Shown piece after piece: positions 54,450 to 61,526 of a stretch of DNA of 64,000 nt. Source of the stretch: Enterococcus sp. DIV0212c (GTDB lineage Bacteria; Bacillota; Bacilli; Lactobacillales; Enterococcaceae). The translations under genes were made by a program, and so were the position numbers. The stretch spans positions 124,001-188,000 of the forward strand of contig NZ_JAFREN010000003.1 of assembly GCF_017377505.1 (NCBI RefSeq). The letters run 5' to 3'. Every line of letters begins with the position of its first letter. Position 1 is the stretch's first letter. The notes beneath the pieces are model-generated. The model ran no database searches. It was not told the origin of the DNA and saw only the letters and a list, made by a program, of their open reading frames with translations.

Positions 54450-54546
54450 GTAAAATGAGAATAACGAAACAAAAGAAGATAAAGCTTAGTATTTTTAGGA
54501 TGAATAGTATCTAGAATGTATCAGTTGGGTAAAGTTTTATTATAAG

Positions 54547-55860
54547 CTATTTTTTTAACCGGTTTGTAGGCAAAGTAAATGAGGCTACAAAAAAATTGTT
54601 TTCTCTAGAAAAAGAATAAGTTACTTTTCGATATTGTTTCAATAGTTTAACAAAAATAGGGATTCCTTTTCCTTGATGTCCCTTCTTAGTTGTAAAATTA
54701 TTTTTAAAAATTTTTTCAATCACAATTGGTGCTTCGGACTTATTTTTGACTTCAATAAACAAGTCTTGGTTTTTATGTATCATTGTCAGCTGAATTAGTG
54801 GTTTTTCTACGGCAACAGAAGCTTCTACTGCATTGTCTAAAAGAATGGATAGGCAACGAATAAAATCAACTAAATTGATTGTTAGATCAAAATCAGAAAT
54901 ATTTTGATCTGTAAAAAACTGAACGGGTATCTTTAGATTTGCACATTTTTCAAAAAAATGGAGCAATAATCCTTGTACAGCAGGAATATTGATTGTGGAG
55001 ATTTGGGCATAGTAGTTCGTTTCAGTAAAAGATTTAGAATAGTTGATAATAGACGATAGATACGTACTTGCTTGTTCAAATTGTTTTTGATCAAGATACG
55101 TATTTAAACTTAAAAGAATATTTCGATAATCATGTCTAAACTCATTAGCTAAGTCGATGTTTTGTAATTCTCTTGCCGTTTTTTTAGAAAGAAGAGAAAT
55201 TTGTGTTTGTTGTTGATAAAAGCGGCTAATTATATATATTAGATAACAAAAAACAATTGAAAGAGCTAGTAATATAAGTGTTAACTGGAAAAAAGGTAGG
55301 AGTCCAAACTGAACAATACTACCTTGTCTGAGAATATTTAAAGAATAAAGTAAAACGAAACCAAAAACGGATGTAGCGATATATTTCTTTTGAAGTTGCG
55401 CAATAGAATTAAAAATTGAGTACTTACTACTAATCTTTTTTACTATTAATAATAGAGCAACCTGCAATAGCTGCTGCGAAAAAATAGCTATGGGCTTAAA
55501 GTAGAGAAATTGTTCTGGTGAAATTATATCTTTCAACCGTGAAATATAAATAATATCCCACGTAAATAGCCAAGAAATAAGCATGACCATATTTTGTAAT
55601 ATTGAATAAAGTAAAGTCAAAGCCCAGCTTTTTGTGAAATAGAGTATAAATCCTAATTCAATTAAAATAAAAGGAATAAGTAGACTGAAACTGAAATTAG
55701 TACTAATAAAATAATTGATAAGTAAAAGAAAAAACATGTATCCCGTTAAAATAAATGTTTGCTGGGGCGAAAAGTATTTTTTATAGCCGACAATCCAACA
55801 TGTTTGCAAAAGATTGACTGCAAATAAAGTAGTTACAATAGTTAATACTGACGCTTCCAT
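54547..55860 (-). CDS. GHKL-family sensor histidine kinase (AgrC-like)
   Basis: 437 residues. Six to seven membrane helices fill residues 1-215. The phosphorylated histidine is in EFRHDYRNILLSL near residue 240, the N box in SILLDNAVEAS near residue 345, and a glycine loop in HQGKGIPIF near residue 400. This is the architecture of peptide-sensing kinases paired with LytTR regulators. No AgrB or AgrD homologue is adjacent, so the signal is unknown. Starts 29 bp after the regulator gene; ATG after GGAGG. Confidence 0.87.
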   Translation of the reverse strand: MEASVLTIVTTLFAVNLLQTCWIVGYKKYFSPQQTFILTGYMFFLLLINYFISTNFSFSLLIPFILIELGFILYFTKSWALTLLYSILQNMVMLISWLFTWDIIYISRLKDIISPEQFLYFKPIAIFSQQLLQVALLLIVKKISSKYSIFNSIAQLQKKYIATSVFGFVLLYSLNILRQGSIVQFGLLPFFQLTLILLALSIVFCYLIYIISRFYQQQTQISLLSKKTARELQNIDLANEFRHDYRNILLSLNTYLDQKQFEQASTYLSSIINYSKSFTETNYYAQISTINIPAVQGLLLHFFEKCANLKIPVQFFTDQNISDFDLTINLVDFIRCLSILLDNAVEASVAVEKPLIQLTMIHKNQDLFIEVKNKSEAPIVIEKIFKNNFTTKKGHQGKGIPIFVKLLKQYRKVTYSFSRENNFFVASFTLPTNRLKK

Positions 55861-55889
55861 GATTTACACCTCCAGTGGTTCTTGCTTTA

Positions 55890-56639
55890 CTATAAAACTT
55901 TATTTAACTTATCAATGATGCTAAGCCCAACCTCTAACTCATAGCCGCCATTAAATATAATTAACCCAATTGAACGATTCAATGATTGAAGCTGATTTAG
56001 ATTGATAATATACGATTTCAAACCAGTGTAAAGATAAGGGGTAGTGATTTCTTTTCTTAACTTGCTAATGGAACCTTCAACTATCTGTTCAGAATTGATC
56101 GTATGGACTGCCAATGTACCTCGCATTCCGGATACAGAAGTAATGTAGAGAATGTCTTCGTATTTAATGAAGATAATTTCACCAAATTTTTTAAAAGAGA
56201 TGTAATTATCTTTATTTTGTATACGTTTAATGATTTCCATTTTTATAGAATGAAATAGGCTTTCAAAGATGGAAGTATCTAAGCTAGTACCTTTAATAAT
56301 GTATGATTTTGCATTAATATCTTGATTAATGATTTCTAAGGCTTTATCTTCTAAGTTTGTTAAAAATAGAATAAAACAGTTCTTATTTTTCTGACGAATT
56401 TCTTTAGCAAGTTCAATACCAGAATAATAGGATTGTAAATCAATATCGACAAGAAAAATATCATTATCTAAGATGATTAAATTATTTAGTGTAGAGAAAA
56501 AAGAGTCAAAATTCTCCACAGCAATCACTTCCAAAGAAAAGTAGTCGTCTGATAATGGCAATGACTCAACAATATCGTGAGTTTTCTTCCGAAATACAAA
56601 ATCATCTTCAATGATGTAAACGCGAATGACTCCATCCAC
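55890..56639 (-). CDS. LytTR-family response regulator (AgrA-like)
   Basis: 249 residues. Receiver domain (residues 5-125) with acidic pair IIEDD and the phospho-acceptor aspartate in FLVDIDLQ near residue 61. LytTR DNA-binding domain (about 145-249, DILYITSVSGMRGTLAV). The GTG at 56639 has GAGAGG nine bases upstream; the ATG at 56648 abuts that site and is less likely. Forms an operon with the kinase. Candidate targets are promoters A (54019) and B (56815). Confidence 0.87.
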   Translation of the reverse strand: MDGVIRVYIIEDDFVFRKKTHDIVESLPLSDDYFSLEVIAVENFDSFFSTLNNLIILDNDIFLVDIDLQSYYSGIELAKEIRQKNKNCFILFLTNLEDKALEIINQDINAKSYIIKGTSLDTSIFESLFHSIKMEIIKRIQNKDNYISFKKFGEIIFIKYEDILYITSVSGMRGTLAVHTINSEQIVEGSISKLRKEITTPYLYTGLKSYIINLNQLQSLNRSIGLIIFNGGYELEVGLSIIDKLNKVL

Positions 56640-56675
56640 TATACTCATCCTCTCTTTTTTATATTTTTCTCATTT

Positions 56676-56713
56676 ATTATATACACAGTGTACATTTTCA
56701 TAAAAATATACAC
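56676..56713 (-). promoter_or_regulatory. Promoter and inverted repeat upstream of the two-component operon
   Basis: On the minus strand TATAAT (56676-56681) lies 37 bp before the regulator gene. Just upstream, GTGTATATTTT and AAAATGTACAC form an inverted repeat (10 of 11 positions) around 4 bp at 56688-56713, covering the -35 region. A repressor or autoregulation is suggested. Confidence 0.45.
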
Positions 56714-56814
56714 AAGGAAAAAACATATTCCAAAAATTAACGTAGTATTATAGAAGCAAAAGCTTGAAAAAATAAATTTGAATGAGAGAAACAACGTTTA
56801 ATAATGAATCGTTT

Positions 56815-56885
56815 TAACTATCAAAAAAAGTAATAGTAACAATTCAGATAGGATATTGTTGTTTTTTTTAAAATCGTTTTATAAT
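56815..56885 (+). promoter_or_regulatory. Promoter B with paired LytTR-type repeats (ldh)
   Basis: TAACTATCA (56815-56823) and TAACAATTC (56837-56845) start 22 bp apart; TTGTTG, 18 bp, TATAAT (56880-56885) follows. The repeat-to-(-10) distance equals that in promoter A, and similarity to A extends over about 95 bp. A 170-nt leader precedes ldh. Confidence 0.6.
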
Positions 56886-57059
56886 GAATTTATATTAATG
56901 TAAGCAAGAAAGTGAAAAAGAGACTGAATACAAGAGTTAAAAAAGGACAATAATTGAAGTTAAGCTAATAAAAAAGATACAAATTAAGTAAAAGTGCCAA
57001 TGAGCAGGATACCTTATTTTCTCATTGTTACGATTAAATTAGAATTGAGGCGAACATTG

Positions 57060-58007
57060 ATGAAAAAAACCAGTAGAAAAGTAGTTGTAGTAGGAACAGG
57101 ATTTGTAGGAACGAGCATAGCCTATTCTATGATTAATCAAGGAATCGTGAATGAACTTGTTCTCATTGATGTAAATCAAGAAAAAGCTGAAGGTGAAGCT
57201 TTAGACTTATTAGATGGAGTTTCTTGGGGACAAGAGAATGTAGATGTATGGTCAGGAGGGTATGAAGAGTGTCACGATGCTGATGTAGTAGTCATAACAG
57301 CAGGTGCCAATCAAAAGCCAGGACAGACGCGTTTAGAGTTAGTTGATATCAATGCATCAATCATGAAATCAATTGTTCAGAAAATAATGGATACAGGCTT
57401 TGATGGGATATTGTTAGTTGCTTCCAATCCAGTAGATGTTTTAACATATGTTGCGTGGAAAACATCTGGCTTCCCAGCTAATCGAGTACTGGGTACAGGA
57501 ACAACACTAGATACAACTCGTTTTAGAAAAGAACTGGCTGCAAAATTAAAAATCGACCCACGAAGTATCCATGGGTATATAATTGGGGAACACGGTGACT
57601 CAGAGGTAGCCGTATGGTCTCATACTACAGTTGGCGGTAAGCCTATTTTAGAATTTATTGTAAAAAATAATCGTTTGGGTATTGAAGACTTAGCTTTAAT
57701 TTCAGATAGAGTAAAAAATGCTGCTTATGAAATTATTGATCGCAAACAGGCTACGTATTATGGAATTGGAATGAGTACAGCAAGAATTGTAAAGGCTGTT
57801 TTAAACAATGAACAAGCAGTTTTACCAGTTTCTTCCTATTTAAATGGTGAATACGGGGAATCAGGTCTATTTACTGGTGTACCTTCAGTGGTAAATCAAT
57901 CTGGTGTTAGAGAAATTATTGAGCTGAATATCGATGCTAATGAGCAGCTGCAATTCAGAGAATCTGTTAAACAACTTAGACAAGTAATTGAATCATTAGA
58001 ACACTAA
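57060..58007 (+). CDS. ldh: L-lactate dehydrogenase
   Basis: 315 residues. NAD-binding VVVVGTGFVGTSIAYSM near residue 8, ITAGANQKPGQTRLELVD (substrate arginine on the mobile loop) near residue 82, and the catalytic histidine in IIGEHGDSE near residue 177. It reduces pyruvate to lactate. The ATG at 57060 has TGAGGCG upstream. An in-frame ATG at 57000 would add 20 residues without a ribosome site. It is not in a glycolytic operon and lies under the LytTR-like promoter B; enterococci often carry two ldh genes and this may be the secondary one. Confidence 0.92.
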   Translation: MKKTSRKVVVVGTGFVGTSIAYSMINQGIVNELVLIDVNQEKAEGEALDLLDGVSWGQENVDVWSGGYEECHDADVVVITAGANQKPGQTRLELVDINASIMKSIVQKIMDTGFDGILLVASNPVDVLTYVAWKTSGFPANRVLGTGTTLDTTRFRKELAAKLKIDPRSIHGYIIGEHGDSEVAVWSHTTVGGKPILEFIVKNNRLGIEDLALISDRVKNAAYEIIDRKQATYYGIGMSTARIVKAVLNNEQAVLPVSSYLNGEYGESGLFTGVPSVVNQSGVREIIELNIDANEQLQFRESVKQLRQVIESLEH

Positions 58008-58097
58008 GGAATAAAGTTTACGAGAAAAAAACGTCTCATATTAGAGAACTTAGCCTGGTTTAATAGTAATACTAGGCATGAACAATCCTTTTAAAAG

Positions 58098-58130
58098 TAA
58101 GGCACAATTTATTTTGTGGCTTATTTTTTT
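58098..58130 (+). terminator. Terminator after ldh
   Basis: TAAGGCACAA pairs with TTGTGGCTTA (one mismatch), followed by seven T. Confidence 0.65.
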
Positions 58131-58278
58131 GTTTTTAGGTTGGATTGTATTTATATAAAAAGATATCGATAAAATGAAAAAACGCACCAAACTGATTTGG
58201 AAGCGTTTCATTTCAAGTCGTTTATATTTTAGTTTAAGTATACTAATGTTGTTGATGAAACAGAGGTGAAAAAAATTC

Positions 58279-58304
58279 TTTTTCTCAGAATTAGTCCTTC
58301 TAAG
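58279..58304 (-). repeat. Left inverted repeat of putative invertible segment
   Basis: Perfect 26-bp inverted copy of 59724-59749. Read on the minus strand it contains CTTAGAA and TTCTGAG as near-symmetric 7-bp arms around the 7-bp GGACTAA, the layout of a tyrosine-recombinase core site with crossover region. Confidence 0.75.
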
Positions 58305-58359
58305 AAGAAGAATCAATAGGGTAATCACATTGTTTAGCTCAAAAACATTCACAAAATTT

Positions 58360-58388
58360 ATTATAATATAAAGAAAAAGAAAAGTCTA
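58360..58388 (-). promoter_or_regulatory. Outward-facing promoter inside the invertible segment
   Basis: On the minus strand TAGACT, 17 bp, TATAAT. It points left through the left repeat toward the 3-prime side of ldh. After inversion it would point right, through the right repeat, at the regulator at 59822. Confidence 0.5.
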
Positions 58389-58470
58389 TAGTAAAATAAT
58401 GTGAATTATTTAATTTTTATCTCCTTATATCATGGGAATAATGTTGAAAAACAACAATTTATTTATTTAA

Positions 58471-58490
58471 AGCCGTCAAATACATGGTCA
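58471..58490 (+). repeat. Direct repeat DR1 left of the recombinase gene
   Basis: AGCCGTCAAA, three bases, ATGGTCA; repeated at 59659-59678 with 17 of 20 positions identical. Possible arm-type binding site of the recombinase. Confidence 0.6.
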
Positions 58491-58509
58491 AGCAGAAAGG
58501 AAGTAACTC

Positions 58510-59625
58510 ATGGCTAAAAAGGGAGAAAATATTTATAAAAGAAGAGACGGCCGCTGGGAAGGTAGATACCGTAAAGGTCGAAATAAGCAGGGAAAACTAG
58601 TGTATGGCTATGTATACGGACAAAAATACAGCGAAGTCAAAGTAGAATTAGAACGAATCAAATCACATTATCGTTTTCAAATGCAACACGCTGATTTTTT
58701 TCAAGGAACAGTAGAAGAATGGTTGGTTTATTGGCTAGATCACTTGATTATCCGACAAATCAAACAGTCCACGTACGCGTCTTATCAAACTAAAATGCAC
58801 AATCATATCCTTCCCTATCTAGGGAAGAAAAAGCTGAGTAAACTCAGTAAAAAAGACATCCTTGAAGTGTTGTTTCTTTTATCAGATAAAGGTTTAAGTA
58901 CAACAAGTATCCACAATACCTTGACGATTTTTAAAAGTGCTATCAATAAAGCATATACGGAAAAAGCAATCTTAGATAATCCTTTTGATGGTGTTGTCTT
59001 TCCTCCAATTAAGAAAAAAGAGATTGGTGTATTATCCGTTGAACAACAAAGAAAATTAGAAAAAGTAGCTTTACAAAACACCGAGTGTTCACCCGTCATT
59101 ATTGCTTTATATACCGGACTTAGGATTGGAGAAATCAGTGGTCTAACATGGTCAGACATTGACTTAGAAAATAAAATTATTCATGTCGTCCGGACAATCC
59201 AAAGGGTTTCTGTCACTGGTAAATCCGCAAAGACCGAAGTGATTTTCGATTTACCAAAATCAAAAAATTCTGTTAGAAAAATACCGATAGCTCAAAATCT
59301 ACTAACGTACTTAACGGAAAAGAAAAAAATATCTGTTGGAAACTATGTAGTGAACAATAAAAACTCTTTTGCAGAGCCGCGACTGATCAATTATCACTTT
59401 AAACAAACCGTGGAACAGGCAAAGATTCCCTCGATCCATTTCCATGCGTTACGGCATACATTTGCCACACGTTGTATTGAAAATGGCATCGACATTGCGA
59501 CGTTAAGTCGATTACTGGGGCATCAGTCAATTAAACTAACGCTTGATACGTACGCAGGATCCCTATGGGAAACAAGAGAACAAGCAATGTCGATAGTAGA
59601 TGCGACATTAAATTTAAATGGCTAA
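58510..59625 (+). CDS. Tyrosine recombinase (phage/Tn916-type integrase)
   Basis: 371 residues. N-terminal arm-binding (AP2-like) domain with IYKRRDGRWEGRYRKG near residue 9, a SAM-like core-binding domain (about 65-150), and a complete catalytic domain: arginine in ALYTGLRIGEISG, HALRHTFATR, LGHQS and the nucleophile tyrosine in LDTYAG. It starts at ATG after AGAAAGGAAG. No excisionase, relaxase or phage genes are nearby. The gene lies between direct repeats and, further out, perfect inverted repeats, so it may act as a DNA invertase. Confidence 0.92.
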   Translation: MAKKGENIYKRRDGRWEGRYRKGRNKQGKLVYGYVYGQKYSEVKVELERIKSHYRFQMQHADFFQGTVEEWLVYWLDHLIIRQIKQSTYASYQTKMHNHILPYLGKKKLSKLSKKDILEVLFLLSDKGLSTTSIHNTLTIFKSAINKAYTEKAILDNPFDGVVFPPIKKKEIGVLSVEQQRKLEKVALQNTECSPVIIALYTGLRIGEISGLTWSDIDLENKIIHVVRTIQRVSVTGKSAKTEVIFDLPKSKNSVRKIPIAQNLLTYLTEKKKISVGNYVVNNKNSFAEPRLINYHFKQTVEQAKIPSIHFHALRHTFATRCIENGIDIATLSRLLGHQSIKLTLDTYAGSLWETREQAMSIVDATLNLNG

Positions 59626-59658
59626 CTAGTCAGGAAAAAGCACTAGGCTCGATTTGGT

Positions 59659-59678
59659 AGCCGTCAAAAAAATGGTCA
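59659..59678 (+). repeat. Direct repeat DR2 right of the recombinase gene
   Basis: AGCCGTCAAA, AAA, ATGGTCA; partner of DR1 at 58471-58490. The pair flanks the recombinase gene closely. Confidence 0.6.
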
Positions 59679-59723
59679 CTTTAAATAAGAAGTGTTGCTG
59701 TAAAAAGAGCGAGTATGATTCAA

Positions 59724-59749
59724 CTTAGAAGGACTAATTCTGAGAAAAA
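59724..59749 (+). repeat. Right inverted repeat of putative invertible segment
   Basis: Perfect 26-bp inverse of 58279-58304, with partial similarity continuing on both sides (GATTC before it, AATTT after it). Lies 72 bp upstream of the winged-helix regulator gene. Confidence 0.75.
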
Positions 59750-59821
59750 ATAATTTAGGGAGATTAATTTCCATACACGTAGTATAACGTAAAAATAAAA
59801 ACGAAGAAAGTAGGATGAATT

Positions 59822-60538
59822 ATGATAAACATAGGGATTATTTCAAACAAACAAGATACATATTCCTCATACATAGAAGTACTTCATGAAAAAAAATTAT
59901 CACTTTTGAAATTAGACGATGAATTTAATAGTGTAGCTGATTCTTCTATAGACATTATAATCATTGACTATTCCGAACAATCTAGTGAAGAGGTGATGTT
60001 AAATATATGCGAACTTTTAGTTAGTAAGAAAGTAAGTAATCCTGAGATTATTTTTGTGATAGTCAAGGAATCAAAAAAAATAGACCGTATGGTACTTCTC
60101 CAATTGGGCGTGACTCAAGTATTTGATCAGCAAACTGCTCCGGATGAATTTTCTCTTTTACTATCGAATCTATTGAATACAAAAAATATGGGACAGTTAG
60201 AACCGGTAGAAGTAGAACCGGAAGAAAGTAATCGTTCTATTGAATTGTTGCCAAACCGCTTTGTTATCAGAGTAGATGGCAGAGGGGAAATATTTCTTAC
60301 TAAGTTAGAGTTTAAATTACTAGATCATTTAAACAAAAATGAAGGACAATTCTCTAGCTACAGCGAACTTATGAAGGCTCTATGGATGGAACCTTTAACA
60401 CTAGAAAACGGCCGTTCACGGATTGCAAATATTGTGTTTCATATTAGAACAAAAATAGAAGAAAACCCATCAAATCCAGTCTATCTTAAAACTGTACGTA
60501 ACAAAGGGTATTTTCTCTCTGTAAAAGAAGATCAATAA
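59822..60538 (+). CDS. Orphan winged-helix regulator with receiver-like N-terminus
   Basis: 238 residues. Residues 1-115 fold like a response-regulator receiver but are degenerate: an aspartate is present in IIIIDYSEQ, while the usual acidic pair after the first strand is missing (GIISNKQD). The C-terminal OmpR-type winged helix spans about 140-235 (FLTKLEFKLLDHLNKNEG, SRIANIVFHIRTKIE, LKTVRNKGYFL). No histidine kinase is adjacent. It precedes the WxL operon and is the likely local regulator. It lies just outside the invertible segment. Confidence 0.82.
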   Translation: MINIGIISNKQDTYSSYIEVLHEKKLSLLKLDDEFNSVADSSIDIIIIDYSEQSSEEVMLNICELLVSKKVSNPEIIFVIVKESKKIDRMVLLQLGVTQVFDQQTAPDEFSLLLSNLLNTKNMGQLEPVEVEPEESNRSIELLPNRFVIRVDGRGEIFLTKLEFKLLDHLNKNEGQFSSYSELMKALWMEPLTLENGRSRIANIVFHIRTKIEENPSNPVYLKTVRNKGYFLSVKEDQ

Positions 60539-60590
60539 GGAAGTGAATTCAATAATCGACAATAAAGCCATTATAAATAAAAAAACATCC

Positions 60591-60697
60591 GAACCATTGC
60601 GGACCAATGTAATGGGCCCAATAGGGATGGTTCATAAATATTGCAAATAAAAGGCACCTCTAGTCTCTATCTCTAAACATAAAGAGACTAGAAGGTG
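60591..60697. other. Two hairpins in the leader of the WxL operon
   Basis: Hairpin 1 (60591-60633): GAACCAT with ATGGTTC plus an inner GG-CC stem; the T run is on the minus strand. Hairpin 2 (60655-60697): CACCT and CTAGTCTCT pair with AGAGACTAG and AGGTG, no T run. They occupy the 327-bp gap between the regulator and the next reliable start and may be mRNA control elements. Confidence 0.4.
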
Positions 60698-60865
60698 GTA
60701 GGTAATATAAAAAAATCATCTATCTATTGCATGATAGACAGTTGTTCTCAAAAAACAAGTGTATCAAGTGAAGCATTAAAAACGAATAGTTTTTTTGAAG
60801 AGAAAAAAATTCAGTATGTATTGATAGAGATTAAGAAAAAAAAACAAAGGATTGATGAGGTAGTT

Positions 60866-61522
60866 ATGGTCCAACCAATAGAAACGACCCAAACCCAAAA
60901 TAAATTTATTTACCTATTCGTAGGATTAGCATTAGCTGCGATGGCTCTATACGTGAGTAAATTTTATCTTTTTTATCAAGATGCGTATTTTTATATTGAC
61001 AAGAGTCGCACACTTTTTTACCAAATTATTTCTTTTTTGAATGATAACTGGATAGAATCACTGATGTATCTTAGTTTAAGTTTTTTAGTATATGTTGCTC
61101 TATTTTTCTTCAGCACAATTGGCCATTTTTTTAAAAAGAATCACAAAGAGCAACGACTTTATTACTTTTTTTACGGTGTAAGTATTCTAACCGTAGTTGC
61201 TTCATTCTTTACCATATTGTGGCCAATTTTTCTAGTGATTATTGTGTTAAGTATGAGTGTTGTTTACATCATCTTTGTTCTTAGCTTCACGATGGCTAAA
61301 AAGACAGCGAACGATGAAGAAAGGGATCTGCTTGAAATTATAGGGCCTTTTCAAACAGAAACAGAAGCGGAAGAAAGAGCCCAAATGTTTATACATGATT
61401 TTTTCGATAAGAAAAGTTTGGTCGCAGAAAAGGAAATTTATTTAGATGAAAACAACCACTATTATGTAGAGCTGTTTTACCATATGGATGTTCCTCATCA
61501 ATCAAGTAAGGAGAAGCAATAA
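60866..61522 (+). CDS. WxL-locus membrane protein, unknown function
   Basis: 218 residues from the ATG at 60866, chosen for TGAGG six bases upstream; the frame is open back to a GTG at 60695 but without a ribosome site. Three to four membrane helices (about residues 12-32, 62-84, 98-118, 120-142) and a charged cytoplasmic C-terminal domain (FQTETEAEERAQMFIHDFF) follow. Not recognised. It lies between the regulator and the DUF916 gene, so a role in surface-protein assembly or signalling is inferred only from position. Confidence 0.6.
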   Translation: MVQPIETTQTQNKFIYLFVGLALAAMALYVSKFYLFYQDAYFYIDKSRTLFYQIISFLNDNWIESLMYLSLSFLVYVALFFFSTIGHFFKKNHKEQRLYYFFYGVSILTVVASFFTILWPIFLVIIVLSMSVVYIIFVLSFTMAKKTANDEERDLLEIIGPFQTETEAEERAQMFIHDFFDKKSLVAEKEIYLDENNHYYVELFYHMDVPHQSSKEKQ

Positions 61523-61526
61523 CAAG

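Noticed and set aside
58050..58352. 100-codon minus-strand ORF inside the left part of the invertible region
   Set aside because: It has no ribosome binding site, an odd composition for a protein, and runs across the ldh terminator and the left inverted repeat. Likely chance in AT-rich DNA.
58279..59749. Reading the 26-bp inverted repeats as terminal repeats of a transposon
   Set aside because: The enclosed enzyme is a tyrosine recombinase, not a DDE transposase. The repeats look like core recombination sites, and no target-site duplication was seen outside them.
60695..60865. 57-residue N-terminal extension of the WxL-locus membrane protein
   Set aside because: Open frame but its GTG lies in hairpin 2 and lacks a ribosome site, whereas the ATG at 60866 has a good one. 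Kept only as an alternative.
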